DNA from: Zoogloea sp. 1C4 | GTDB taxonomy: Bacteria > Pseudomonadota > Gammaproteobacteria > Burkholderiales > Rhodocyclaceae | Reading direction: 5' to 3' | DNA: 64,000 nucleotides | Assembly (NCBI RefSeq): GCF_009469605.1 | Contig: NZ_SSXU01000006.1 | Coordinates: 186,001 to 250,000 of the forward strand | In this document: one piece after another, positions 1 through 9,035 of the stretch | Layout of the letters: each line of letters begins with the position of its first letter | Numbering within the stretch: position 1 is the first letter of the stretch | The notes under the pieces: generated by a model | Seen by the model: only the letters and a program-made list of their open reading frames with translations | Database searches by the model: none | Told to the model about the DNA's origin: nothing | Made by a program: the position numbers and the translations under genes

Positions 1-466
1 GCTCCAGCCCATCGATCACCGTGGGCAGCACGCCGATGATCTGCAGGGCCACGACGATCCATGCCGCGGTGGCGAAGAAGCGCTCGAAACTGGCCAGCCA
101 GCCGGCCCTGGGAAAGCTGCGCTTGAGGGCATGGACGGTGAGCCGGATGGCTGCCATCGCGCCAAGCAGCGGCACCGCCAGCTTGAAGAGATTCACGTGG
201 TGCCAGTGGCCGAGGATGATGCGTGCCACCACCACCAGCGCCAGGGCGGTGAGGGGGAAGATCACCCGGCGCAGGCCTTCCTCGCCGGCGCCCGCCAGGC
301 TGGGGTTGGCTTCGCGCCGGCGGCGCAGGATGCCCTTGATCTGGCGGGTGATGAGCCCGGCCAGCACCAGGCACAGGGCCAGCGCGCCCACCTGCCAGAC
401 GATGGCGGGCTGCTGCACGTCCTTCCACAAGTCGATCAGCAGTTCAGCGATCTGATTCTCTTCCAT
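1..466 (-). CDS. MscS-like mechanosensitive channel, N-terminal part (runs off left edge)
   Basis: The reading frame starts at an ATG at 466 and is open to the window edge, so about the first 155 residues are seen and the C-terminus is missing. The visible part has three hydrophobic segments (starting about residues 22, 68 and 130) separated by basic stretches, including RRRREAN after the first. This is the topology of the N-terminal membrane region of larger MscS-family channels; the pore-lining helix and beta domain would lie outside the window. A purine-rich stretch (GAGGGAAACAGG) precedes the ATG. The start overlaps the end of the upstream PLD gene by 23 bp, so the two are probably co-transcribed. 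Family assignment is moderate because the diagnostic MscS domain is not visible. Confidence 0.6.
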   Translation of the reverse strand, partial: MEENQIAELLIDLWKDVQQPAIVWQVGALALCLVLAGLITRQIKGILRRRREANPSLAGAGEEGLRRVIFPLTALALVVVARIILGHWHHVNLFKLAVPLLGAMAAIRLTVHALKRSFPRAGWLASFERFFATAAWIVVALQIIGVLPTVIDGLE

Positions 467-1058
467 CCTGTTTCCCTCTTTTTGCCGGCAGATCGTCCAG
501 GCTGTCCAGGCGCAGGGCTTCGGCCCGGTGGCGCTGCCAGTTGCGGGCGTAGGCCTGGGCCAGCGCGGGGTTGTCGCGCAGGATCAGCATGTTTTCGGCG
601 TTGGCCACCCGCGCGGAGCGGGTGAAGTTGTATGAGCCGGTGGCCACCGCCCCGTGGCGCGAGGCCGGGTCGATGATCATCAGCTTGTTGTGGGCGATGT
701 TGTAACGTGTTTCGACCGCCACGGGAATACCCGCGTTGAGTAACTCGGGCATCACGCTGAGCGAGTTCGGCCGGTTGGATTCGGCATCCAGCAGCACCTC
801 GACGCGCACGCCGCGGCGATGGGCGGCGATCAGCCCGCGGGCCAGCGGCTTGCTGGTGAAGAGATAGGCCTGCACGAGGATTTGTTCCCGCGCGCCGTCG
901 ATCGCCTCGAGCAGGGCCTGCTCGGGGTCGTTCCACGGGGAGAAGGCCAGCTCGACCCGCCCCTGGGCGGGGAGGTTGAGGGTGGGTTCGCGCTCGGGGG
1001 CCGCCACGGCCTGGGCGGCCAGCCCGAGGGCCAGCCAGCCCAGCAGGCGGAGGCGCAT
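444..1058 (-). CDS. Secreted phospholipase D-family nuclease (single HKD motif)
   Basis: A 204-residue protein with an N-terminal signal peptide (MRLRLLGWLALGLAAQAVAA) and one HKD active-site motif, HNKLMIID, followed by TGSYNFTRSA, near residues 122-145. One HKD motif in about 200 residues is typical of the Nuc/endonuclease branch of the PLD superfamily, which dimerises to form one active site and hydrolyses phosphodiester bonds. The signal peptide places it in the periplasm. The start codon shares its A with the stop of the upstream methyltransferase (TGATG), so translation is probably coupled. The biological substrate cannot be told from sequence; DNA or RNA is more likely than lipid for this short form. 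Confidence 0.85.
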   Translation of the reverse strand: MRLRLLGWLALGLAAQAVAAPEREPTLNLPAQGRVELAFSPWNDPEQALLEAIDGAREQILVQAYLFTSKPLARGLIAAHRRGVRVEVLLDAESNRPNSLSVMPELLNAGIPVAVETRYNIAHNKLMIIDPASRHGAVATGSYNFTRSARVANAENMLILRDNPALAQAYARNWQRHRAEALRLDSLDDLPAKRGKQDGRESDR

Positions 1059-2317
1059 CAGGCCTGGCGCTCCAGCACCGCGGCAAAGAAGCCGTCGGTA
1101 TCGTGGTCGGCCGGGGTGAGGCGGAGCTGTTCGCCACAGGCGATCTCGATGCCCTGCTTGCCCAGCACCTCTTCGGCGCTCTTCGCGACGAAGCCCGGGT
1201 TGGCTTCGAGGAAGGCGGCGACGATGGCTTCGTTCTCTTCAGGCAGGATGCTGCAGGTGGCGTACACCAGCCGGCCGCCCGGCTTTACCAGGCGGGCGGC
1301 GCTGGCCAGGATCGCAGCCTGCTTGACGGTGAGCTCGGCCAGCGCTTCGGGGCTCTGGCGCCATTTGAGATCCGGGTTGCGGCGCAGGGTGCCGAGGCCG
1401 CTGCACGGGGCATCCACCAGCACCCGGTCGATCTTGCCGGCGAGGCGCTTGACCCGCGGATCGTTCTCGCTGGCGATCACCACCGGGTGGATGTTGGACA
1501 GGCCGGAGCGGGCCATGCGCGGCTTGAGCTTCGAGAGCCGCTTGTCGGACACGTCAAACGCGTACAGACGGCCGGAGTTGCGCATCATCGCGCCCAGCAG
1601 CAAGGTTTTGCCGCCGGCTCCGGCGCAGAAGTCCACGACCATCTCGCCGCGCTTGGGCTGGAGCAGGAAGCCCAGCAGCTGGCTGCCTTCGTCCTGCACC
1701 TCGAAGCTGCCGTCGAGGAACTGGGGGTGCTTCTGCAGCGCCGGCTTGCCTTCGAGGCGCACGGCCAGCGGCGAGTAGCGGCCCGGGGCGCAGGCGATGC
1801 CGTCGGCGCGGAGCTTCTCGACCAGCGCGTCGCGGTCGAGCTTGAGGCTGTTGGCGCGCAGGTCGAGGGGCGCCGGGCGGTTGAGGCTCTGGGCCAGGGC
1901 CAGCACTTCGGCCTCGCTGCGGCTCGCCAGCAGGCGCTCGGCCAGCCAGTCGGGCAGGTCGGCGCTCTCGGCGAAGCTCAGCTCGCCGATCTCGCGGCCC
2001 TTCACCTGGGTGAAGAAGTCGGTGTCGCGGCCGTGCAGGCCGTCGCCCAGCTGGCGGAGCGTGAGGCCCTCGACGCGGGCGAGCCAGGCGAGCACCAGCT
2101 TGCGGGTCGAGACGTCCTCGCCGCACAGGCGCTCGAGGGTGCGCAGGCGGCGCAGCACGCCGTAGACCGCCTCGGCGACGAAGGCCCGGTCGCGGGCGCC
2201 GAGTTCGCGCAGGTCGCGGAAATAACGGGACAGCACCGAGTCGGCGGGGTAGTCAAAGCGCAGGACGGAACGGAGGGCCTGGCTGGCGGACTGGATCTGG
2301 GCGGCGGTAATGGTCAT
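1058..2317 (-). CDS. NOL1/NOP2/sun (RsmB/RsmF-like) SAM-dependent RNA cytosine methyltransferase
   Basis: A 419-residue class I methyltransferase of the m5C RNA family. The SAM-binding loop is VDFCAGAGGKT, motif IV with the first catalytic cysteine is DAPCSGLGTLRRNPD, and motif VI with the second cysteine is YATCSILPEENE. The first 150 or so residues are helical, as in RsmB relatives. I start at the ATG at 2317 (MTITAAQ); an in-frame upstream ATG at 2362 would put 15 unlikely residues across a REP-like hairpin. Bacterial members methylate 16S or 23S rRNA, but the exact base cannot be assigned, and this may be a paralogue of RsmB. It leads into the PLD gene with a 1-bp stop/start overlap. Confidence 0.88.
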   Translation of the reverse strand: MTITAAQIQSASQALRSVLRFDYPADSVLSRYFRDLRELGARDRAFVAEAVYGVLRRLRTLERLCGEDVSTRKLVLAWLARVEGLTLRQLGDGLHGRDTDFFTQVKGREIGELSFAESADLPDWLAERLLASRSEAEVLALAQSLNRPAPLDLRANSLKLDRDALVEKLRADGIACAPGRYSPLAVRLEGKPALQKHPQFLDGSFEVQDEGSQLLGFLLQPKRGEMVVDFCAGAGGKTLLLGAMMRNSGRLYAFDVSDKRLSKLKPRMARSGLSNIHPVVIASENDPRVKRLAGKIDRVLVDAPCSGLGTLRRNPDLKWRQSPEALAELTVKQAAILASAARLVKPGGRLVYATCSILPEENEAIVAAFLEANPGFVAKSAEEVLGKQGIEIACGEQLRLTPADHDTDGFFAAVLERQA

Positions 2318-2344
2318 GGAAATCCGATACTGATTGCTGTGTTC

Positions 2345-2366
2345 TGTAGGCCGGGCTTGCACCCGG
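2345..2366 (+). repeat. Single REP-like hairpin with GTAG head
   Basis: GTAG is followed by the hairpin GCCGGG-CTTGCA-CCCGGC (2349-2366). A GTAG tetranucleotide at the foot of an imperfect hairpin is the hallmark of REP sequences mobilised by RAYT transposases. It lies in the gap between the DUF3108 gene and the methyltransferase. Without a T-run it is a poor terminator, though it could attenuate transcription within the minus-strand operon. Confidence 0.5.
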
Positions 2367-2411
2367 CGGGGGCGGCGCGAAGGCGGCCCGGGGGCGGAGT
2401 CTAAACCGAAG

Positions 2412-3527
2412 TCACTCCTTGGCGGCAGCCCGGGCGCCGAGATCGACGCCGGTGGCCACCTGATCGAGCACGTCGCCGTTCTTGTCGGTGATCTTGAGGC
2501 GCACCGGCAGGTTGGCGTAATCGCGGGCGAGCCAGATGTCGATCTTGAGCTCGCCCCGGTGCCCCGTGCTGCCGAGATGGTAGGCCGAAACCTTGCCGGC
2601 GGGGATGTCCAGCTCCTCGATGCCGAGGTTCTCGATCACCGAGCGCACGGCGCTCTTGCCGGTGACCACCAGCAGCTCGGCGCGCAGCGGGCCGTCGGGC
2701 TGGAAGGACAGGTGGTGCATCAGCGAGAGCACGTCCTGGTCGCCCTCGGCGATGGAGAACTCCCGCTGACGGTCGCCGGCCACCAGCACGACCTTGGCGG
2801 ACGACCAGTCGAAATCGGCGCGTTCCTTCATCTGGCCGTCGCGCTCGACGGTGAATTTTTCGGGCAGCAGGCCCTTCGGCCCGATCCGCCCTTCGCTGCG
2901 CTGGACCATCCGGAACGGCTTGACCAGCCCGACGAGGCCGGAGGTTTCGATCACCGTCTCCATCGAGTAGTGCTCGTCGTCGTGGGTCCAGGCGTGGGTG
3001 GTGCGGCCGATGATGAAGTTGCGCTCGCCGCGGATCACGTTGTACTGCACCTTGCCCGACGAGGCCCACAGCTCGGCGATGCTGGGGCCGGCGGGTTTGC
3101 CGGTCTTGCCCTGGCCGCCCTTGCCGGTTTCGGTTTCCGGGGCGGGGTCGGGCGGGGTGATGTCGGCGGGTTTGGCATCGGTGCCGGCGACGGCGTCCTC
3201 GGTGTTTTCGGTGCCGCTGCCCGAGGTGGGATCGGGGGCGATGCTGGCCACCGGGCCGGTCGCCGGGGCGGGCTCGGCCGGGCGGGTCGGCTTGCGGGGT
3301 TTGGGCTTGGGACGCGGGGCTGGCGCATCGCCTAGGACGACGCGTTTCTCGTCGTCCACCGGGCGGATGCTGGGTTTGGGCAGGGGCGCGAGGCGGGCGT
3401 CGAGGGGCGGCAGCACGTTGGCTTCCTCGCTGGGCAGGCGCCAGCCGGGGATCAGCAGCACGGCCAGGTGCACCACCGCCGACACGCCGACGGCGATCCA
3501 CAGGCTGCGGTTTCGCGTGTCGCCCAC
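2412..3527 (-). CDS. DUF3108 domain-containing protein, membrane-anchored
   Basis: A 371-residue protein with an N-terminal hydrophobic anchor (about residues 9-27), then a proline/lysine-rich linker (about 65-145, including PAPRPKPKPRKPTRPAEPAP) and a beta-rich C-terminal domain of the DUF3108 type (about 150-365). The linker resembles those of TonB-like periplasm-spanning proteins. DUF3108 proteins next to purN are common in betaproteobacteria; function is unknown. The start is GTG at 3527, ten bases after purN, with no clear Shine-Dalgarno sequence close by, so expression probably depends on purN. Confidence 0.8.
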   Translation of the reverse strand: MGDTRNRSLWIAVGVSAVVHLAVLLIPGWRLPSEEANVLPPLDARLAPLPKPSIRPVDDEKRVVLGDAPAPRPKPKPRKPTRPAEPAPATGPVASIAPDPTSGSGTENTEDAVAGTDAKPADITPPDPAPETETGKGGQGKTGKPAGPSIAELWASSGKVQYNVIRGERNFIIGRTTHAWTHDDEHYSMETVIETSGLVGLVKPFRMVQRSEGRIGPKGLLPEKFTVERDGQMKERADFDWSSAKVVLVAGDRQREFSIAEGDQDVLSLMHHLSFQPDGPLRAELLVVTGKSAVRSVIENLGIEELDIPAGKVSAYHLGSTGHRGELKIDIWLARDYANLPVRLKITDKNGDVLDQVATGVDLGARAAAKE

Positions 3528-3537
3528 GATGCGCCGG

Positions 3538-4182
3538 TCAGCCCTCGACGGGCGGCACCGTCCAGCCGGCGGGGCCGGCGGGTTCGTTAGCTACCCGCAC
3601 CTTGCCGTCGGCGGTGAGGCTGAGCCGATCCTCGACGAACCAGCGCACGGCCTGGGGGTAGATGCGGTGCTCCTGCACCAGCACCCGGGCGGCGAGCGCG
3701 GCTTCGTCGTCGCCATCCAGCACGGGCACCACGGCCTGGATCACGATGGGGCCGCAGTCGAGGGTTGGGGTGACGAAATGCACCGTGGTGCCGGCCACCC
3801 GCACGCCAGCCTCCAGCGCGCGCTGGTGGGTGTGGAGGCCCGGGAAGGACGGCAGCAGGCTGGGGTGGATGTTGAGCAGGCGGCCGTTGTAGCGACCCAC
3901 GAAGCCGTCGGTGAGCACGCGCATGAAGCCGGCCAGCACCACCAGATCGGGCTGGTGGGCGTCGATGGTCTCGGCCAGCGCGGCGTCGAAGGCCTCGCGG
4001 CTGGGGTAGGCCTTGTGGTCCACCACCTGGGCGGTGATCCCGTGGCTGGCGGCAAAGGCCAGGCCGGCGGCGTCGGGGCGGTTGGAGATCACCGCGGCGA
4101 TCTTCGCACTGGGGATCTGCGCGCGGACGATGGCTTCCATGTTGCTGCCGCGGCCGGAGATCAGGATGACGATGTTTTTCAT
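3538..4182 (-). CDS. purN: Phosphoribosylglycinamide formyltransferase (GAR transformylase)
   Basis: A 214-residue enzyme of usual length for PurN. It transfers the formyl group of 10-formyltetrahydrofolate to GAR, the third step of de novo purine synthesis, in the cytosol. Visible signatures are the N-terminal ISGRGSNMEAIV loop that binds GAR phosphate, the catalytic LNIHPSLLPSF segment (Asn and His) and the TLDCGPI segment with the catalytic Asp. No other pur gene is adjacent, though guaB of the same pathway lies at 39.9 kb. The stop of the upstream DedA gene is 10 bp away. Confidence 0.95.
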   Translation of the reverse strand: MKNIVILISGRGSNMEAIVRAQIPSAKIAAVISNRPDAAGLAFAASHGITAQVVDHKAYPSREAFDAALAETIDAHQPDLVVLAGFMRVLTDGFVGRYNGRLLNIHPSLLPSFPGLHTHQRALEAGVRVAGTTVHFVTPTLDCGPIVIQAVVPVLDGDDEAALAARVLVQEHRIYPQAVRWFVEDRLSLTADGKVRVANEPAGPAGWTVPPVEG

Positions 4183-4192
4183 GGGTGAAGCC

Positions 4193-4840
4193 TCAGCCCG
4201 CCGCGGGGGCGCGACGGCCCTTGAGCCAGCCGATGAACACCGGCAGCAGCGAGATGGCGATGATGCCGAGGATCACCACCGACAGGTTCTTCTTCACCAC
4301 CGGCATGTTGCCGAAGCCATAGCCCAGCCAGCACAGGGAGAAGATCCAGATGAAACCGCCGAGGAAATCCAGCGTGACGAAGCGGGCGTAGGTCATGCGC
4401 GCCACGCCGGCCACGAAGGGGGCGAAGGTGCGAAGCAGGGGCAGGAAGCGGGCGATGATGATGGTCTTGCCGCCGTGGGATTCGAAGTAGGAGTGGGTCT
4501 TGTCGAAGGCGGCGCGGTTGAAGAAGCGGGAGTTTTCCCAGCGGAACACCTTGGGCCCGATGGTGTGGCCGATCCAGTAGTTGGTGTTGTCGCCCAGCAC
4601 CGCGGCGGTCAGCAGCACGCCGCATAGCACCCAGATGTCCATGCCGCCGGTGGCGGCCAGCGCGCCGGCCACGAAAAGCAGCGAATCCCCCGGCAGGAAG
4701 GGGAAGATCACCAGCCCGGTCTCGCAGAAGATGATGAGGAACAGGATCACGTAGATCCAGGTGCCGTATTGGGCGGTGAGCGCCGCCAGATGCACGTCGA
4801 GGTGCAGGATGATGTCGATGAAAGTGGTGAGGAGTTCCAT
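4193..4840 (-). CDS. DedA family membrane protein
   Basis: A 215-residue polytopic inner-membrane protein of the DedA/SNARE-associated (VTT) family. Visible features are the FPFLPGDSLLFVAGALA segment (about residues 46-62), the GDNTNYWIGHTIG segment, and the family signature RFLPLLRTFAPFVAGVARM (about 133-151) with its conserved Arg residues. Some family members are undecaprenyl-phosphate or phospholipid translocases; which substrate applies here is not visible. I start at the ATG at 4840 (MELLTTF); the 48 extra residues of the longer open frame show no membrane or family character. Confidence 0.88.
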   Translation of the reverse strand: MELLTTFIDIILHLDVHLAALTAQYGTWIYVILFLIIFCETGLVIFPFLPGDSLLFVAGALAATGGMDIWVLCGVLLTAAVLGDNTNYWIGHTIGPKVFRWENSRFFNRAAFDKTHSYFESHGGKTIIIARFLPLLRTFAPFVAGVARMTYARFVTLDFLGGFIWIFSLCWLGYGFGNMPVVKKNLSVVILGIIAISLLPVFIGWLKGRRAPAAG

Positions 4841-5008
4841 TTGCCGCGCTGCAAAAATTTTGAAGGTCGCCCATGATACCGGAGCCTTCGCCGGGGTGCC
4901 GCCCGCTCGGACAGCCGGCTGCGGCAGATGCCACTGCCGAGCTCGGATGAATGACGAAAACCTATTCCGGGCAGCGCCGGCCATGCCGGCGGCTGCCCGG
5001 AGCGGGCA

Positions 5009-7696
5009 TCAGCCCAGGGCCTTGCCGACGATCTCGGCCACGTCCGGCGACAGGCCTTCGGTGGCGGCGACCTGCTCCAGCGCCACGCGGATGCGGGCCT
5101 GGATCTCCGGCGTGAACTTGCGCCAGCCTTCCAGCGCGCGGGCCATGCGCGAGGCGACCTGCGGGTTGTTGCGATCCAGCGCCACCACCTGTTCGGCCCA
5201 GAAAGCGTAGCCGGCGCCGTCGGGACGGTGGAACTCGGCCGCGTTGCTCTTGAAGTAGCCGCCCAGCAGCGAATACACCTTGTTGGGGTTGGAGAGGCTG
5301 AAGGCGGGGTTGCCCATCAGCGCGCGCACCTCGTCCAGGGTGGCGGGCGCCGTGTCGGACCAGCGCCAGGCGGTGGCCTGGAGCATGAACCACTTGTCGA
5401 GCACCAGCGCGTCGTCGCGATAGCGGTCGTGGAAGGCGGCGAGGGCGTCGGTGCGCTGGGGGGCGTCGCTCTGCACCAGCGCGGCGAGGGCGCCGTAGCG
5501 CTCGGTCATGTTGCCGGCGTGCTCGAACTGCTTGGCGGCCAGGTCGATGGCGGTCGGGCCGCCCCAGGCAGCGAGATAGCGCAGGCACAGGTTGCGCAGG
5601 CTGCGCTTGCCGGCGTCGGCCGGGTGGTAGCGGTATTCGCCGTCCACTTCGAGATCCAGATAGCGGCCGAGGAAATCGGCCTGCATGGCCTGGCCGACTT
5701 CGCGCATCAGGTGGATCAGCGCGGCGCGGAGCGGCGCCGGGTCGGCCGGCTGCATGCGCTCCAGCAGATAGGCTTCGGACGGCAGGGCCAGGGTTTCGGC
5801 GACGAAGGCCGGGTCGAGGCTTTCATTGACCAGCAGCGCCCGGAAGGCGTGGCCGAAGGCCTGGGGCACTTCCAGCTTGCGGCCGGCGGCGGCGTCGGCG
5901 GCGAGGCCGAGCACGACGCGCTCCATGAAGCGCTGGGCGGCGTCCCAGCGGTTGAAGGGATCGGAATCGTGGGCCATGCGGAAGGCGAGGCGCGCGTCGT
6001 CTTCGTCGATCTCGAGGATCACCGGCGCGGAGTAGCCCCGCAGCACCGACGGCACGGGCTCGGCGGTGAGCCCGGTGAAGCGCCAGCTACGGCTGGCTTC
6101 CTTGAGGTTGAGCACGCGGGTGGTGTCGCCCGCATTGGCTTCGCCTTCGAGGCGTAGGGGCAGGTCGGCGCCGTCCGGCCCGATCAGGCCCACGGCCACC
6201 GGGATGTGCAGCGGCAGCTTTTCGGGCTGACCGGGGGTGGGCGGCGTGGACTGGCTGAGGGTGAGGGTGTAGGTGCCGCTGGCGGCATCCCAGGCGCCTT
6301 CGGCCTTGAGGCGCGGCGTGCCGGCCTGGCTGTACCAGCGCATGAAGAGGTCGAGGTCGGCGCCGTTGGCCTCGGCCATGCAGCCCACGAAGTCGTCGCA
6401 GGTGACGGCCTGGCCGTCGTGGTACGAGAAGTACAGGTCCATCCCGTTGCGGAAGCCTTCGCGGCCCAGCAGGGTGAGGATCATCCGGATCACCTCGGCG
6501 CCCTTCTGGTACACCGTGGCGGTGTAGAAGTTGTTGATCTCCTGGTAGCTGTCCGGGCGGATCGGGTGGGCCATGGGGCCGGCATCTTCGGGGAACTGCC
6601 CGCTGCGCAGGCCGCGCACGTTGGCGATGCGGGTGACGGCCCGGGCGGATGCCGCCGCGGCCGGCGAATCGGAGGCCCGCGCCATCATGTCGGCGGTGAA
6701 TTGCTGGTCGCGGAAGACGGTGAGGCCTTCCTTCAGTGTGAGCTGGAACCAGTCGCGGCAGGTGACGCGGTTGCCTGTCCAGTTGTGGAAGTATTCGTGG
6801 GCGACGACGCTCTCGACGTTTTCAAAGTCCAGGTCGGTGCCGGTGTCCGGGTTGGCCAGCACGTACTTGGTGTTGAAGATGTTGAGGCCCTTGTTCTCCA
6901 TGGCGCCCATGTTGAAATCCGACACGGCGACGATCATGAAGCGGTCGAGATCGAGCTCCAGGCCGAAGACTTCCTCGTCCCAGCGCATGGAGTGGATCAG
7001 GGAATCCATCGCGTGGGCGACGCGGTCGAGATCGCGCGCCTCGACCCACACCTGCAGCAGCACGTCGCGGCCGCTCATGGTGGTGACGGTGCGCTCCAGC
7101 GCCGACAGCTCGGCGGCCACCAGCGCGAACAGGTAGGACGGCTTGAGGAAGGGGTCTTCCCAGCGGGCAAAGTGGCGGCCGTTGGGCAGGGTGCCGGTTT
7201 CGAGCAGGTTGCCGTTGGAGAGCAGCACCGGGCAGGTGGCGGCGTCGGCCTCCAGGCGAACGGTGTAGCGGGCCATCACGTCGGGACGGTCCGGGAAATA
7301 GGTGATGCGGCGGAAGCCCTCGGCCTCGCACTGGGTGTAGAAGCCGCCGCGGGACTGGTACAGCCCGGATAGCGTGAGGTTGGCAGACGGATTGATGCGG
7401 GTGACGATGGTGAGCACCACCTCGTCGGCGTCCACATCCACCTCGAGCCCGGATTCCGTCTTGCGCACCTGGCCTTCGGCCGGCGCGGCGCCGTCGATGG
7501 CGATGGACACCAGCTCCAGCGCCTCGCCAAACAGCACCACCGGGCCGGCCGCGGCGTCCGGGTTGCGCACGCACTTGAGGCGGCTGGTGACGACGGTGGC
7601 CTGGGGATCGAGGTTGAAATCGAGATCAACCGTCTCGACGCCATAGGCCAGGGGCTGGTAAGCCTCGCGGAGGATGAGGGTGCCGGAGGTGGGCAT
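5009..7696 (-). CDS. pepN: Aminopeptidase N (M1 zinc metallopeptidase)
   Basis: An 895-residue cytosolic M1 aminopeptidase that removes N-terminal residues from peptides. The GAMENKG exopeptidase motif is at about 264-270 and the zinc site HEYFHNW begins at about 300 (HExxH), with the third ligand in LKEGLTVF about 19 residues later. Length and the beta-sandwich N-terminus match proteobacterial PepN. The ATG at 7696 has AAGGA five bases upstream. A TAGAAT hexamer at 7732-7737 (minus strand) could be the -10 box, but the matching -35 is poor. Confidence 0.96.
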   Translation of the reverse strand: MPTSGTLILREAYQPLAYGVETVDLDFNLDPQATVVTSRLKCVRNPDAAAGPVVLFGEALELVSIAIDGAAPAEGQVRKTESGLEVDVDADEVVLTIVTRINPSANLTLSGLYQSRGGFYTQCEAEGFRRITYFPDRPDVMARYTVRLEADAATCPVLLSNGNLLETGTLPNGRHFARWEDPFLKPSYLFALVAAELSALERTVTTMSGRDVLLQVWVEARDLDRVAHAMDSLIHSMRWDEEVFGLELDLDRFMIVAVSDFNMGAMENKGLNIFNTKYVLANPDTGTDLDFENVESVVAHEYFHNWTGNRVTCRDWFQLTLKEGLTVFRDQQFTADMMARASDSPAAAASARAVTRIANVRGLRSGQFPEDAGPMAHPIRPDSYQEINNFYTATVYQKGAEVIRMILTLLGREGFRNGMDLYFSYHDGQAVTCDDFVGCMAEANGADLDLFMRWYSQAGTPRLKAEGAWDAASGTYTLTLSQSTPPTPGQPEKLPLHIPVAVGLIGPDGADLPLRLEGEANAGDTTRVLNLKEASRSWRFTGLTAEPVPSVLRGYSAPVILEIDEDDARLAFRMAHDSDPFNRWDAAQRFMERVVLGLAADAAAGRKLEVPQAFGHAFRALLVNESLDPAFVAETLALPSEAYLLERMQPADPAPLRAALIHLMREVGQAMQADFLGRYLDLEVDGEYRYHPADAGKRSLRNLCLRYLAAWGGPTAIDLAAKQFEHAGNMTERYGALAALVQSDAPQRTDALAAFHDRYRDDALVLDKWFMLQATAWRWSDTAPATLDEVRALMGNPAFSLSNPNKVYSLLGGYFKSNAAEFHRPDGAGYAFWAEQVVALDRNNPQVASRMARALEGWRKFTPEIQARIRVALEQVAATEGLSPDVAEIVGKALG

Positions 7697-7876
7697 GGGA
7701 ATCCTTGTGTATCAGCTTTTGCGAAAGCGTGATTCTAGCCCATGCGCCGGGCCGTGCCCGTCCGCCGCTGGGCGGTGGGTGTGGGGCGGGTGATGCGGAA
7801 AAGCAGAAGAGGGCGGGCGCGGACGCGCCCGGTGGGGATGGCGGGGGCGACCGGGGCCGCCCCTTGCAGCGCAGGT

Positions 7877-8956
7877 TCAGGCCGTCAGTTCGAGCAGCTT
7901 GCCGAAGGCCACCGCGAACTGGCTGAGGCCGTCGGCCTGCAGGCGTTCGCCGAGCTGGTTCATGTCGAGGCCCAAGGCGGCCAGCGCGGCGATGTGGGCG
8001 GCAGCGGCCTCCACGTCGGCGGTGACGCTGCCCGGGGTGACCTTGCCGTGGTCGGCGAAGGCGGCGAGGGTGGCGTCGGGCAGGGTATTCACCGTTTCGG
8101 GCCCGATCAGCGGCTCGACGTACATCAGGTCGGAGTAGGCCGGGTTCTTGGTGCCGGTGCTTGCCCACAGCATGCTCTGGGGCCGGGCGCCCTTGGCGGC
8201 GAGGGCCGCAAAGCCGGCGCCGTGGAAGCGCGCGAGGTAGTGCTGGTAGGCCTGACGGGCCAGGGCCACGCCGGCCTTGCCGCGCAGGGCGAGGGCTTCG
8301 GGGGTGCCGATGTCGTCGAGCTGCTTGTCGATCAGGCTGTCCCAGCGGGACAGGAACACGCTGGCCACCGAGCGCACACGGCTCAGGTCGCCACCGGCGA
8401 CGGCGAGCTTGTCGAGGCCGCGCTGGTAGGCGCCGGCAACGGCGTCCACGTGGGCCAGCGAGAACATCAGCGTGACGTTGATGCTGACGCCTTCGCCGGT
8501 GAGGGTCTCGATGGCGCGCACGCCAGCGGCGGTGGCGGGGATCTTCACCAGCAGGTTGTCGCGGGCCACGGCGGCGCGCAGGCGGCGGGCGGCGGCCACG
8601 GTGCCGGCTTCGTCGTCGGCCAGCGCCGGGGAGACTTCCAGGCTCACGTAGCCGGCGTCGCCGCGGCTCTCGTCAAACACCGGGCGGATCACGTCGCAGG
8701 CGCGCTGCACGTCTTCGATCACCAGGCGCTCGTAGCGCTGCTCGGCGCTGAGGTTCTCGCCGCTCATGGCGTCGAGCGCGGGGCGGTAGTCCTGCCCTTC
8801 GGCGATGGCCTTGTGGAAGATCGCCGGGTTGGTGGTGACGCCGGCCACGCCGGCTTCGATGTGGCGGGCAAGCTCGCCGGACTGGATGAGGGAGCGGGAC
8901 AGGTTGTCGAGCCAGACTTGCTGGCCGGCGGCGCGGGCGGCTTGGATCGGATTCAT
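7877..8956 (-). CDS. tal: Transaldolase
   Basis: A 359-residue transaldolase of the pentose phosphate pathway; it moves a dihydroxyacetone unit between sedoheptulose 7-phosphate and glyceraldehyde 3-phosphate. The Schiff-base lysine sits in NLLVKIPAT, preceded by the conserved GVTTNPAIF and YVSLEVSP strands and followed by LWASTGTKNPAYSD. The length and these motifs fit the longer transaldolase subfamily also seen in cyanobacteria and actinobacteria, rather than the 317-residue TalB form. I start at the ATG at 8956 (MNPIQAARAAG); the longer open frame reads back into the gspN end and is a shadow there. It follows gspN by 79 bp and has no known link with secretion. Confidence 0.93.
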   Translation of the reverse strand: MNPIQAARAAGQQVWLDNLSRSLIQSGELARHIEAGVAGVTTNPAIFHKAIAEGQDYRPALDAMSGENLSAEQRYERLVIEDVQRACDVIRPVFDESRGDAGYVSLEVSPALADDEAGTVAAARRLRAAVARDNLLVKIPATAAGVRAIETLTGEGVSINVTLMFSLAHVDAVAGAYQRGLDKLAVAGGDLSRVRSVASVFLSRWDSLIDKQLDDIGTPEALALRGKAGVALARQAYQHYLARFHGAGFAALAAKGARPQSMLWASTGTKNPAYSDLMYVEPLIGPETVNTLPDATLAAFADHGKVTPGSVTADVEAAAAHIAALAALGLDMNQLGERLQADGLSQFAVAFGKLLELTA

Positions 8957-9035
8957 GGCGTGGATCGCGGTTGTAGTCGGTTGGAATGAACTTTCAATTC
9001 TGGCGGAAGCGGATGACAGACCCATGTGACGGATT

